Below, piece by piece: positions 7,079 through 15,537 of a DNA stretch of 38,628 nucleotides (positions within the stretch are counted from its first letter, which is position 1; each line of letters begins with the position of its first letter). The position numbers and the translations under genes were made by a program. The stretch covers positions 1-38,628 of the forward strand of contig DASUJH010000012.1 of the NCBI GenBank assembly GCA_036279355.1. The letters are read 5' to 3'. The notes under the pieces were generated by a model. It had not been told where the DNA came from and searched no databases. It saw only the letters and a list, made by a program, of their open reading frames with translations. The stretch is from Gemmatimonadales bacterium. GTDB lineage: Bacteria > Gemmatimonadota > Gemmatimonadetes > Gemmatimonadales > GWC2-71-9.

Positions 7079-8502
7079 GCCACGCGCCGCAGGCGGGCGG
7101 CGTAGGCGCCGTCCATGTGGTCCCGCTGAGGCAACGTCATCAGGTCTCCCTTCCGGGTGAGCAGGCTCGGGGGAAAATCGTCGGCCGGCTCCCGGCGGAA
7201 TTCGGGGTGCCGATCGAGAAAGCGATCGATCTGCTGCTCGTCCTCCTCGGGCTCGAGCGAGCAGGTGGCATAGACCAGAAGTCCGCCGGGCCGGATGACG
7301 CCGGACGCCGCCTCGAGCAGCTCGGCTTGCCGCCGGGCCAGCGCCGCGAGCGCCTCCGGCTCGACCCGCCCTCGCGCGTCGGGGTGCCGCGCAAAGGCGC
7401 CGGTGCCGAGGCAGGGCGCGTCCACCAGCACCGCATCGAGCGGGCGGACCGGCGGGTGCAGCGCGTCGGCGGCGATGACGTGCTCCCGCCCGCTCCCGGC
7501 GCGGGCGATGTTGTCGCACAGACGTCCGAGCCGCGCGCGCGTCGCGTCGCCGGCGACGACGCGGACGCCGGTTCGCGCGAGCCCGATTGTCTTGCCGCCA
7601 GGTGCGGCGCAGGCGTCGTAGGCGACGGTGCCCGGCGGCACGTCGGCGAACCAGACCACGAGCGACTGCGCGGGGTCCTGCACCACGAATTCGCCGCGTT
7701 CATATCCCGGTAGCCGCTCGGGTCGGCCGCGCGCCACCGCGAGGCCCGCGCCGTAGGGGGCGGGCTCCGCGGGCACTCGCGCGGCGGCGAACGCGGCGGT
7801 GAGCGCGGCGGCCGATTGTCGCGCCGGCTGCACCACGAGCCGGGGTCTCGTGTTGTTCCACTCGAGGAGTCGCTCGGCGTCCTCCGCGCCGTACCGGCCG
7901 AGCCATCGCCGCACCAGCCATTCCGGATGCGAGTAGCGCTCCGCCAGAGCGCGTGCGCCGGCACCGTCGATGTCACCGCGCGCCCCGTTCCGGGTGCGCC
8001 CATTCGCGCGAGCCGCGCTGGCGATTCCCGCGGGCCGCTCGATTGCAGAGCGTTCCCGCCCGAGCCGGCGGAGCACGGCGTTCACGAATCCGGCCGCGCG
8101 CTCGCCGCCGGTTTCGCGCGCAAGCGCCACGCTGGTGGACACGGCGGCGTGGGGCGGCACGCGGTCGAGCGCGGTGAGCTGGTACGCGCCGAGGCGCAGG
8201 ATGGCGCGGAGCGGCTCCGCGACATCGCGCCAGCCGCGGGTCACCAGCGGGCGGAGCCGCCGGTCGAGCACGCTATGGTTTCGGAGGACGCCTGCCGCCA
8301 GCTCATGGGCCAGGCGCCGGTCGGCTTCACCGAGCCGGCGCACCGCGTCGTCCAGCGCGGCATCGAACGGGCGACCCGCGTGGACCTCCTCCAGGATCCG
8401 CTGGGCCGCACGCCGCGGCGCAACGCCGGTGGGAAGCGCCGGGCCGCCGCCGGGCGCGCGGCCCCTCCGCGCGCCCGCAGGCACGCCCGGCTCAGCCGCC
8501 AT
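7075..8502 (-). CDS. rsmB: 16S rRNA (cytosine-5) methyltransferase RsmB
   Basis: RsmB methylates C967 of 16S rRNA with SAM. The 475-aa protein has an N-terminal NusB-like RNA-binding domain (about 30-150) and a C-terminal Rossmann methyltransferase domain. The SAM loop is DACAAPGGKT (297-306). The two catalytic cysteines sit in DAPCLGTG (Cys364) and YATCSLEPEE (Cys414). A low-complexity Ala/Arg/Gly linker (about 150-185) separates the domains and explains the length above the usual 430 aa. In many bacteria rsmB directly follows fmt; here thiE-thiS-thiG sits between them. The start ATG 8502 lacks a strong SD. Confidence 0.95.
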   Translation of the reverse strand: MAAEPGVPAGARRGRAPGGGPALPTGVAPRRAAQRILEEVHAGRPFDAALDDAVRRLGEADRRLAHELAAGVLRNHSVLDRRLRPLVTRGWRDVAEPLRAILRLGAYQLTALDRVPPHAAVSTSVALARETGGERAAGFVNAVLRRLGRERSAIERPAGIASAARANGRTRNGARGDIDGAGARALAERYSHPEWLVRRWLGRYGAEDAERLLEWNNTRPRLVVQPARQSAAALTAAFAAARVPAEPAPYGAGLAVARGRPERLPGYERGEFVVQDPAQSLVVWFADVPPGTVAYDACAAPGGKTIGLARTGVRVVAGDATRARLGRLCDNIARAGSGREHVIAADALHPPVRPLDAVLVDAPCLGTGAFARHPDARGRVEPEALAALARRQAELLEAASGVIRPGGLLVYATCSLEPEEDEQQIDRFLDRHPEFRREPADDFPPSLLTRKGDLMTLPQRDHMDGAYAARLRRVA

Positions 8503-8537
8503 CGCCCACGATCACCCGCGGCGAGGGCGGCACCCGC

Positions 8538-9368
8538 TCACTCGAGCATCCCGCGCTCTGGGCTTGACGGCACGGCGATCTCGCGCCGCGGCATGCGTCC
8601 CGCGAGGTAGGCGGCGCGCCCTGCCTCGACGGCCTGCCGCATCGCCCCGGCCATCATGACCGGATCTCGCGATTCTGCGATCGCCGTGTTCATCAGGATG
8701 CCGTCGACCCCTTGCTCCATCGTGAGGCAGGCGTCGGAGGCGGTGCCGACGCCGGCGTCCACGATCACCGGCACGGAGAGTCTGCGCTTGATGGCGCGGA
8801 TGCCGTACGGATTGAGGAGACCGAGCCCGCTCCCGATGGGCGAGGCGAGCGGCATGACGGCGGCGCAGCCGATCTCTTCCAGCCTGAGCGCGGTGATCAG
8901 ATCGTCGTTGCTGTAGGCGAGGACGGTGAAGCCGTCGCGCACCAGCTCGCGCGCGGCGGCGAGCAGCCCTTCGACGTCAGGCAGCAGCGTCTCGCGGTCG
9001 CCGATCACCTCGAGCTTGACGAAGTCGTTGAACCCGGCCTCGCGCGCGAGGCGCGCGTAGCGCACGGCGTCGTCGGCCGTGTAGCACCCCGCGGTGTTGG
9101 CGAGCAGGAAATAGCGGTCGGCGCCCAGGTGATGGAGGATGCCTTCTTCCTTGCGCCGGTCGAGGTCCACCCGCCGCACGGCGACGGTGACGACCTCGGC
9201 GCCCGACGCCTCGATGGCGCGCACCATCACATCGTTCGACCGGTACTTCCCGGTGCCGATGAGCAGGCGGGAGGCGAACGCGCGTCCGCCGATCACGAGA
9301 GGGGCGGCGAGCGCGGCGGAGAGCGTTCCGGGATCGCGCCCGGTCTCGGTGTGCACGGTGTCGGTCAC
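8538..9368 (-). CDS. thiG: Thiazole synthase
   Basis: ThiG makes the thiazole phosphate of thiamine from DXP, dehydroglycine and the ThiS thiocarboxylate. The 276-aa TIM barrel carries the Schiff-base Lys in DFVKLEVIGD, the GTGKY motif, PLASPIGSG with GLGLLNPY, and the DAGVGTASDA phosphate-binding loop near the end. An N-terminal extension of about 20 residues precedes the core. The start is GTG 9368, with a clean GGAGGG 6 nt upstream, just after the thiS stop. thiF, thiH/thiO and thiC are not in this window. Confidence 0.96.
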   Translation of the reverse strand: MTDTVHTETGRDPGTLSAALAAPLVIGGRAFASRLLIGTGKYRSNDVMVRAIEASGAEVVTVAVRRVDLDRRKEEGILHHLGADRYFLLANTAGCYTADDAVRYARLAREAGFNDFVKLEVIGDRETLLPDVEGLLAAARELVRDGFTVLAYSNDDLITALRLEEIGCAAVMPLASPIGSGLGLLNPYGIRAIKRRLSVPVIVDAGVGTASDACLTMEQGVDGILMNTAIAESRDPVMMAGAMRQAVEAGRAAYLAGRMPRREIAVPSSPERGMLE

Positions 9369-9371
9369 GGG

Positions 9372-9581
9372 TTACCCTCCTCCGACGAAGTGCACCAGCT
9401 CCACCGCATCTCCCGCGGCCACCGGCGTCTCGGCCAGAAGCGGGCGTCGCACGATGCGGCGGTTGTGCTCCACGACGACGGCCCGCGGGTCGAGATCGAG
9501 GTGACGCAAGAGATCGCCGAGCGTTGCGGGGCCGGGAATGCGCCGCGGCTCGCCGTTGATCACGATATCGAGATCGGGCAT
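9372..9581 (-). CDS. thiS: Sulfur carrier protein ThiS
   Basis: This 69-aa ubiquitin-like protein carries sulfur as a C-terminal thiocarboxylate to ThiG. It begins with the typical IVINGEPR strand, contains VVVEHNRRIV, and ends in FVGGG, so the required Gly-Gly is present with one extra Gly. The ATG at 9581 lies 22 nt inside the end of thiE, and the stop is 3 nt before thiG, so the three genes are one translational unit. Confidence 0.93.
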   Translation of the reverse strand: MPDLDIVINGEPRRIPGPATLGDLLRHLDLDPRAVVVEHNRRIVRRPLLAETPVAAGDAVELVHFVGGG

Positions 9582-10246
9582 GGGGGAAAAGATAACCACG
9601 GGTTCAGCAAGTCGAGCGTTGCCGCTGCCGGGTCGGGCGCGAGCCATAGTGCGCGGATCGCGGCCACCCCGAAGGCGCCCGCGTCGCGAGCCTCCGCGGC
9701 GCGCTCGGCGGTAATGCCACCGATCGCGATCACCGGGAGGCCGAGCGCCGCACATTCGCGGATGAGCGCGAGGCCGGCGGCGGGACGGCCCGGATGCGAC
9801 GCCGTCTCGTACACGGGGCCGGCCAGGAGGAAGTCAGCCCCCTCGTCGCGCGCGGCAATCGCCTCGGCGAGCGAATGGACGGAGCGGCCGATCCAGCCGC
9901 GTGGAAGAATGCGCCGCGCATCGGCGGGGGCGAGGTCAGCCGAGGCGAGTTGCACGCCTTGCGCGCCGACTGCGGCCGCGAGGTCGGCCCGGCCGCTCAC
10001 GAACACCGCGGCCTCGGCGGGCCGCGCGAGCGTGACGAATCGGGCTGCGGCGGCCGCGAGCGCTCGCACCGCCGGGTGGCCCGCGGCCGGTTCGCCCGCC
10101 CCCGCCCGGTCCGGCGCCGCGCGAGTGCGCGCGTGCAGCGCCACCGCCGGCCCGGCGGCGGCGATCGCGGCGGCGCGGACGCCGAGGTCGTCGAGCGCGA
10201 GCACGGCGGCATCGGTCACGGCATGGACCCGCGGGAGCGGGCGCAT
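9560..10246 (-). CDS. thiE: Thiamine phosphate synthase/TenI-like protein, divergent
   Basis: The 228-aa TIM barrel matches the ThiE/TenI family: RVHAVTD start, WIGRSVHSLAEA, GADFLLAGPVYET, and the phosphate loop VIAIGGIT (172-179). ThiE couples HMP-PP with thiazole phosphate to give thiamine phosphate; TenI is a thiazole tautomerase. Several usual ThiE ligand positions differ. The QxRxK strand is replaced by LHARTRA, the N-D-R segment is VSGR (83-86), and GVHLGQ is GVQLAS. It may therefore be a TenI-type enzyme or a relaxed ThiE. The start is uncertain: ATG 10246 fits the family, GTG 10294 is possible, and neither has a good SD. Confidence 0.8.
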   Translation of the reverse strand: MRPLPRVHAVTDAAVLALDDLGVRAAAIAAAGPAVALHARTRAAPDRAGAGEPAAGHPAVRALAAAAARFVTLARPAEAAVFVSGRADLAAAVGAQGVQLASADLAPADARRILPRGWIGRSVHSLAEAIAARDEGADFLLAGPVYETASHPGRPAAGLALIRECAALGLPVIAIGGITAERAAEARDAGAFGVAAIRALWLAPDPAAATLDLLNPWLSFPPCPISIS

Positions 10247-10317
10247 CGTCGGGGGCGCGGCTTCGGCTCGATCTGTTGGTGCGGTGAACGACACGGGGGT
10301 GACGCGGTCCCGTCGGC

Positions 10318-11244
10318 TCACGCGAACCGATCGCCCGCTGCAATCCCACGGCCGCGAACCCACGCCTCGACGGACATGCGCGCGCGACCGGCCGGCTGCA
10401 CCTCGTGCACCTCGAGCGCATCGCCGCCGCAGGCGATGAGAAGCGCCGGTCCGACGCCGAGCACCGTCCCCGGCTCGCCCTGGCCGGCGGCTGCGCGGCC
10501 GCCGAAGAACTTGACCGGCGCCTCGTTGAGCAGCGCCCAGGCGCCGGGCACCGGGTCGAAGGCCCGGATCCGGCGCGCCGCGGCGTTGGCGCCCGCGGCG
10601 AATTCGAGCCTGGCATCCTCCCGGCCGACCTTCGGCGCAAATGTGGCGAGGCGTTCGTCCTGCGGTGCGGCGTCGACGCGCGCCCCCCGGGCGAGATGCG
10701 AAGCCACGTCCGCGAGCGCCGTGGCACCCAATGCCGCGAGCCGGTCCGCGAGATCACCGGCGGTTTCGTCGGGCGCGATCGGCGTGGCGGCGCGCAGGAG
10801 CACCGGCCCGCTGTCGAGTCCAGCCTCCATCCGCATGATCGAGACGCCGGTCTCGCTATCGCCGGCGAGGATCGCGGCGGGAATCGGCGCAGCGCCGCGC
10901 CAGCGCGGCAGGAGCGACGCATGCACGTTGATCATGCCGTAGCTCGGAATGCTCAGAATCTCGGGGCGCAGAATGTGCCCGTACGCCACCACGACGCCGA
11001 GGTCGGGTCGGAGGTGGCGCAGGTTGGCGGCAAAGAGGTCGCCGACGGGGCGTTCCGGCTGCAGCACGGGCACACCGGCGCCCAAGGCCGCGAGCTTGAC
11101 GGGCGGTGGCGCGAGGGTCGAGCGGGAGCGACCCCGCGGCCGGTCCGGCTGGGTGACAGCGGCGGCAACGTCGACGGAATTGCGCAGCAGCGCGCGCAGG
11201 GAAGGCACCGCAAACGCCGGTGTGCCGAAGAAAACGACGCGCAT
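10318..11244 (-). CDS. fmt: Methionyl-tRNA formyltransferase
   Basis: Fmt formylates Met-tRNAi using 10-formyl-THF, allowing initiation. The 308-aa protein begins RVVFFGTPAFAVPSL. It has the catalytic Asn-His-Ser trio in INVHASLLPRWRGAAP, and the active-site Asp in MEAGLDSGPV. The C-terminal OB-fold domain is present (about 205-308). Its length is close to E. coli Fmt (315 aa). The ATG at 11244 shares its A with the stop of def (TGATG). def-fmt is a classic pair, since deformylase removes the formyl group added here. Confidence 0.97.
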   Translation of the reverse strand: MRVVFFGTPAFAVPSLRALLRNSVDVAAAVTQPDRPRGRSRSTLAPPPVKLAALGAGVPVLQPERPVGDLFAANLRHLRPDLGVVVAYGHILRPEILSIPSYGMINVHASLLPRWRGAAPIPAAILAGDSETGVSIMRMEAGLDSGPVLLRAATPIAPDETAGDLADRLAALGATALADVASHLARGARVDAAPQDERLATFAPKVGREDARLEFAAGANAAARRIRAFDPVPGAWALLNEAPVKFFGGRAAAGQGEPGTVLGVGPALLIACGGDALEVHEVQPAGRARMSVEAWVRGRGIAAGDRFA

Positions 11245-11780
11245 CACTCCGACCGGCTGGTGGCCGGCTGCACGTCCTTGGTAAAGCTGGTGTCGTCCTT
11301 GTGCTCCCGGCGCCAGCGGGCGAGCAGCGACTGCCGCCTGGCCAGGCTCAGGTGGTCGATGAAGAGAATGCCATCGAGGTGATCGATCTCGTGCTGGATG
11401 GCGCGGGCGGCGAGCCCTGCGGCCTCGAGCCGGAACGGCTCGCCCTCGCGGCCAAGCGCCTCCAGCACGATGCGCTCGGGCCGGGTCACATCGCCGAAGA
11501 TCTCGGGAATCGAGAGGCACCCTTCCTCGTCCGTGGCGCGGCCGGATGCTTCGACGATCACCGGATTGACCATCGCGAAGCGCTGCCCTTCGGCGTCGAT
11601 CACGGCCACCCGCTGCCCCGCGCCCACCTGGTTGGCGGCGAGGCCCACGCCGCGCGCGGCGTCCATGGTCTCGAACATGTCGTCCACCAGGCGGCGGACC
11701 GCGTCGTCCACGGCCGAAACCTCGGCGCTCCGCTGCCGAAGCACCGGAGAGCCGAGGAGGTGGAGCGGGAGCAGGCTCAC
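11244..11780 (-). CDS. def: Peptide deformylase
   Basis: This enzyme removes the N-formyl group from nascent proteins. The 178-aa product has the three deformylase motifs in order: GVGLAANQVG (44-53), EEGCLS with metal ligand Cys88, and QHEIDHLDG with ligands His130 and His134 and catalytic Glu131. The start is GTG 11780, which overlaps the yajC stop as GTGA and so is translationally coupled. A charged tail of about 15 residues extends past the family core. Confidence 0.97.
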   Translation of the reverse strand: MSLLPLHLLGSPVLRQRSAEVSAVDDAVRRLVDDMFETMDAARGVGLAANQVGAGQRVAVIDAEGQRFAMVNPVIVEASGRATDEEGCLSIPEIFGDVTRPERIVLEALGREGEPFRLEAAGLAARAIQHEIDHLDGILFIDHLSLARRQSLLARWRREHKDDTSFTKDVQPATSRSE

Positions 11781-12118
11781 TTGCGCGGCTCCTGCACGGC
11801 GCTCTGGCCGACGCGCACGATGCGGGCGCGCTCCACCACGATGGTGGCGGTCCCGGAGTCGATCGTCACGCGGTCGTCCTTGAGGTTGCGCACCGTGCCG
11901 ATGATGCCGCCGCTCGTGGTGACCTCGTCGCCCTTCTTGAGCTCGGCGAGCAGCGCCTCGTGGCGCTTCCGGGCCTGACCCTGCGGCCGGATGATGAGGA
12001 AGTAGAAGACGGCACCGATCGCCACGATCTGCAGGAGCAGAATCGAGAAGCCACCGGATGCGCCGTTCTGGGCGGGCGCCATGAGCGCGGGGAGCGGTGC
12101 GGCGAGCGATGGGATCAC
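11777..12118 (-). CDS. yajC: Preprotein translocase subunit YajC
   Basis: YajC associates with SecDF and SecYEG in the inner membrane. The 113-aa protein has one membrane segment (about 24-43) followed by the hallmark FYFLIIRPQ and a basic stretch with KGDEVTTSGGIIGTV. GTG 12118 is chosen because GAGGAG lies 5 nt upstream and it overlaps the tgt stop as GTGA. ATG 12082 would give a shorter 101-aa form. The tgt-yajC order matches the common queA-tgt-yajC-secD arrangement, but secD/secF do not follow here. Confidence 0.95.
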   Translation of the reverse strand: MIPSLAAPLPALMAPAQNGASGGFSILLLQIVAIGAVFYFLIIRPQGQARKRHEALLAELKKGDEVTTSGGIIGTVRNLKDDRVTIDSGTATIVVERARIVRVGQSAVQEPRK

Positions 12119-13254
12119 GGGTCTCCTCGCGAGTGGCGGTATCGGTCGAGCCAGGCACGGTGCCAGCGGTCGAAGCTCCCGTCCAGGATGTGCGCCCGCG
12201 CCTGCTCGCCCAGCCGGATCAGGAACCGGATATTGTGGATCGAGACCAGCCGGAGCGCCAGCATGTCCTCCACCATGAAGAGGTGGCGGAGGTAGCCGCG
12301 CGAAAAAGTCGTGCAGGTCTCGCAATCGCACTCGGCGTCGAGCGGCTCGCGCGAGCCCTTGAGCCGCGCGCCCTTCACGTTCACCCGTCCGGTCGGCAGC
12401 CAGGCGGTGCCGTGGCGTCCGTTCCGGGTGGCGGCCACGCAGTCGAACAGATCGACACCGCGGGCAATTCCTTCCAGCAGATCCGCCGGGAAGCCCACGC
12501 CCATAAGATAACGCGGGCAATCGCGCGGCAGCCCGGGCTCGAGTGCTTCGAGTACCGCGTGCATCACCGCTTTCGACTCCCCCACCGAGAGTCCGCCGAT
12601 CGCGATGCCGCTCCACGGTCCGCGCGCGAGCACGCCGTCGAGCGATTCACGGCGGAGGTCGAGGTGGCACCCGCCCTGGATAATGGGCCACAGCGCTTGG
12701 GCGGTAGCCCCATCCTCCTGCAGCTCCCGGTGCCGTGCCTTACACCTCTCCAACCAACGCTCCGTCCGCTCCATGCCTTCGCGCGCGAGGTCGTAGGGCG
12801 CCTCGCCCGCCACGACATGGTCGAAGGCCATGGCGATGTCGGCGCCCAGCGCCCATTGGATCTCCATCGCGCGCTCGGGCGTGAGCGTGCGGACGGAGCC
12901 GTCCACGTGGCTGGTGAATTCGACGCCCTCCTCGGAAATCCGGCGCAGTCCCTCGAGCGAAAACACCTGGAACCCGCCCGAGTCGGTGAGCATCGGACGG
13001 TCCCAGGTGGTGAAGGCATGGAGCCCCCCCATTGCACGGACCACGTCTTCGCCGGGGCGGAGGTGCAGGTGATAGGTGTTCGCGAGCACGATCTCGGCAC
13101 CGGCGCGCCGCACGTCGCGCGGGTCGAGCCCGCGCACCACGCCGTGGGTGCCGACCGGCATGAACGCCGGGGTGCGCACCTCGCCGTGCGGGAGCGTGAG
13201 CGTGCCGGCCCGGGCCGCGCCCGCGGTGGCGGCGACGCGAAACTCGAACGTCAC
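12115..13254 (-). CDS. tgt: tRNA-guanine transglycosylase
   Basis: Tgt exchanges G34 for preQ1 in queuosine-family tRNAs. The 379-aa protein shows TPAFMPVGTHG, the substrate loop LTDSGGFQVFSL, the GGLSVGE segment, and the nucleophile region FDCVAATRNGRHG. The structural zinc site is the C-D-C-x-x-C cluster plus the downstream His in SIHN. The start GTG 13254 (VTFEFRV) lies 7 nt after the queA stop, and its length matches E. coli Tgt (375 aa). It acts directly before QueA, encoded immediately upstream. Confidence 0.97.
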   Translation of the reverse strand: MTFEFRVAATAGAARAGTLTLPHGEVRTPAFMPVGTHGVVRGLDPRDVRRAGAEIVLANTYHLHLRPGEDVVRAMGGLHAFTTWDRPMLTDSGGFQVFSLEGLRRISEEGVEFTSHVDGSVRTLTPERAMEIQWALGADIAMAFDHVVAGEAPYDLAREGMERTERWLERCKARHRELQEDGATAQALWPIIQGGCHLDLRRESLDGVLARGPWSGIAIGGLSVGESKAVMHAVLEALEPGLPRDCPRYLMGVGFPADLLEGIARGVDLFDCVAATRNGRHGTAWLPTGRVNVKGARLKGSREPLDAECDCETCTTFSRGYLRHLFMVEDMLALRLVSIHNIRFLIRLGEQARAHILDGSFDRWHRAWLDRYRHSRGDP

Positions 13255-13261
13255 CCGCGGC

Positions 13262-14311
13262 TCAGATGATGACCATCGCGTCGCCGTAGGAGTAGAAGCG
13301 GTAGCGCTGCTCCACGGCATGCTGGTACGCGGCGCGCATCGTCTCCACGCCGGCGAACGCGCCCGCGAGCATGAGCAGCGTCGAGCGGGGCAGGTGAAAA
13401 TTCGTGATGAGCCGATCGACCGCGCGGAACTGGTAGCCCGGCAGAATGAGCAGCGAGGTCTCGGCCGCGCCCGCGCGAACCGCGCCGCGTTCGTCGGTGG
13501 CGCTCTCGAGGGCGCGCACCACGGTCGTCCCCACCGCCCAGACGCGACCGCCGAGTCGGCGAAGCTCGTTGGCGAGCGCGGCGAGGCGGTCGGGGATGAC
13601 GTAGCGCTCCGCGTGCATCGGGTGGCTCTCGATGTCCTCGCGCGCGACCGGCTTGAACGTGCCCGACCCGACCTCGAGCTCCAGTCCCGCGATCACGACC
13701 CCCTTGGCCGAGAGCGCGTCGAGCAGCTCGTTGGTGAAGTGAAGCCCGGCTGTCGGGGCCGCCACGCTCCCCTCGCGCTTGGCGTACACGGTCTGATAGC
13801 GCGCGGCGTCGTCCGGCGTGGGCTCGCGGTCGATGTACGGCGGGAGCGGCACCCGTCCGAATCGGCGCATCGCGTCCTCGGGCGTGGCACCAACCACGCG
13901 CACCCGGCGATGTCCATCGGCGAGCACCTCCACGGTCTCGAGCGACACGCCGTCGCCGAGCTCCACGCGCCGGCCCGGTGCAAGCGCGCTGCCCGGCCGG
14001 CCGAGCGCCACCCAGGTCTCGCCGTCGGCGGCGGGACGGATGAGCAGGATCTCGGCGGGGCGGCCGGACGCGCGCGTGCCGATGAGCCGCGCGGGACGCA
14101 CGCGTGTCGTATTGATGACCAGCAGATCGCCGGCGGGAATGAGGCTCAGTAGATCGGCAAAGACGAGGTCCGAGAGCGGCTGCTCGCCGCTCCGGCGCAC
14201 CACGAGGAGTCGGCTCGCGGTGCGCTCGGCGAGCGGGGTCTGCGCGATGAGGTCGGCCGGCAGCTCGTAGTCGAAGTCGGCCAGGCGGTATCCGCCCTGC
14301 TCAGCGGTCAA
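13262..14311 (-). CDS. queA: SAM:tRNA ribosyltransferase-isomerase
   Basis: QueA transfers and isomerises the ribosyl part of SAM to preQ1-tRNA, giving epoxyqueuosine. The 349-aa protein has the typical [15 protein letters not shown] start, [37 protein letters not shown] and [16 protein letters not shown]. The only start codon near the expected position is TTG 14311, which overlaps the last codons of ruvB by 11 nt. A rare start combined with overlap suggests expression depends on ruvB translation. Confidence 0.96.
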   Translation of the reverse strand: MTAEQGGYRLADFDYELPADLIAQTPLAERTASRLLVVRRSGEQPLSDLVFADLLSLIPAGDLLVINTTRVRPARLIGTRASGRPAEILLIRPAADGETWVALGRPGSALAPGRRVELGDGVSLETVEVLADGHRRVRVVGATPEDAMRRFGRVPLPPYIDREPTPDDAARYQTVYAKREGSVAAPTAGLHFTNELLDALSAKGVVIAGLELEVGSGTFKPVAREDIESHPMHAERYVIPDRLAALANELRRLGGRVWAVGTTVVRALESATDERGAVRAGAAETSLLILPGYQFRAVDRLITNFHLPRSTLLMLAGAFAGVETMRAAYQHAVEQRYRFYSYGDAMVII

Positions 14312-15338
14312 AGAGCCCCGCTTGCCCCCGCGGCGGGGTCATGCCGAATCGCTGGAACGCGAGTGCGGTGGCCGAGCGTCCGCGCGGCGTCCGCTCCAGG
14401 AAACCCTGCTGAATCAGATACGGCTCATACACTTCCTCGAGCGTGCCCGGATCCTCCCCCACGGCAACGGCGATCGTCCCGAGCCCCACCGGCCCGCCCC
14501 CGAATTTTTCGATGATGGTGAGCAGGATGCGCGCGTCCATGTCGTCGAGGCCGAACTCATCGACGTTGAGCCGGGCGAGCGCATCCGCGGCGACATCGCG
14601 CGTCACCACGCCGCCGGCGCGGACCTGGGCGTAGTCGCGCACCCGGCGCAGCAGCCGATTGGCGACCCTCGGCGTGCCGCGGCTCCGGCGCGCGATCTCG
14701 TGCGCGCCCTCCGCTTCGATCGGCACCCCGAGCACACCGGCCGAACGGTTGACGATGGCCTCCAGATCCGCGACCGGATAAAAGCCGAGCCGCTCGACGA
14801 TGCCGAAACGGGCGCGCATCGGGGGCGTCATGAGGCCAAAGCGCGTGGTCGCGCCGATCAGGGTGAAGCGCTCGAGCCGCATCGGGATCGTCTGCGCGTT
14901 CGGTCCCTCGGAAATCCGCACGTCCACCCGGTAGTCCTCCATCGCGGGATAGAGGAATTCCTCGAGCGCGGGCTTCATCCGGTGAATCTCGTCGATGAAG
15001 AGCATGTCGCCGGGCCCGAGCGAGGTGAGCAGGCCGACCAGGTCGCCCGGCTTTTCGAGCACCGGGCCGGAGCTGGTGCGGAGCTGCACGCCCATCTCGC
15101 GGGCCATGAGCATCGCGAGCGTGGTCTTGCCCAGGCCCGGCGGCCCGAAGAAGAGGATGTGGTCGAGCGTGTCGCCCCGCTGCCTCGCCGCATCGATGGC
15201 GATCTGGAGCGACTGCTTCACCTGCGCCTGGCCGACGAACTCGTCGAGTCGGGACGGGCGCAGTGCCGCGTCCGCCGACGGCTCGTCGGGCAAGATTTCG
15301 GGGGTCGTTACGGTCATGCGGGTCATGGCATCAGGCAT
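14301..15338 (-). CDS. ruvB: Holliday junction helicase subunit RuvB
   Basis: RuvB is the hexameric AAA+ motor that branch-migrates Holliday junctions with RuvA. The 345-aa protein has [12 protein letters not shown], Walker [10 protein letters not shown], Walker B LFIDEIHR, sensor 1 IGATTR, the arginine-finger region and a C-terminal winged-helix domain with GLGTIA and [15 protein letters not shown] 15338 is used; internal ATGs at 15326 and 15317 are possible because none has a clear SD. A microprotein gene separates it from ruvA. Confidence 0.97.
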   Translation of the reverse strand: MPDAMTRMTVTTPEILPDEPSADAALRPSRLDEFVGQAQVKQSLQIAIDAARQRGDTLDHILFFGPPGLGKTTLAMLMAREMGVQLRTSSGPVLEKPGDLVGLLTSLGPGDMLFIDEIHRMKPALEEFLYPAMEDYRVDVRISEGPNAQTIPMRLERFTLIGATTRFGLMTPPMRARFGIVERLGFYPVADLEAIVNRSAGVLGVPIEAEGAHEIARRSRGTPRVANRLLRRVRDYAQVRAGGVVTRDVAADALARLNVDEFGLDDMDARILLTIIEKFGGGPVGLGTIAVAVGEDPGTLEEVYEPYLIQQGFLERTPRGRSATALAFQRFGMTPPRGQAGLFDR

Positions 15339-15348
15339 TGGGGCCCGG

Positions 15349-15531
15349 TCAGGCCTTGTCGGGAGTGCGCGCCGTCCATCGGACCGGCCGGTCGCCGCGC
15401 ATGAGGACGTGCCGCGCGCCGCAGTGTTCGCAGCGGTCGGTCGTGCGGCTGGTACCGGCGGGCACCAGCTTCCGGTTGGTCGTGCCGCAGCGGGTACAGT
15501 TCCACTCGGCCGTCTCCGCGGGCACGGTCAT
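15349..15531 (-). CDS. Zinc-ribbon microprotein between ruvA and ruvB
   Basis: This 60-aa product has two CxxC knuckles: CTRC near residue 12 and CEHC near residue 33, about 20 residues apart, the spacing of a zinc ribbon. ATG 15531 and GTG 15534 share one strong SD (GGGGAGG) 6-9 nt upstream, so it is clearly translated. It sits 6-10 nt from ruvA and ruvB in the same operon. I do not recognise a family. Binding of nucleic acid or of a Ruv protein would be speculation from location. Confidence 0.8.
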   Translation of the reverse strand: MTVPAETAEWNCTRCGTTNRKLVPAGTSRTTDRCEHCGARHVLMRGDRPVRWTARTPDKA

Positions 15532-15537
15532 CACCGG

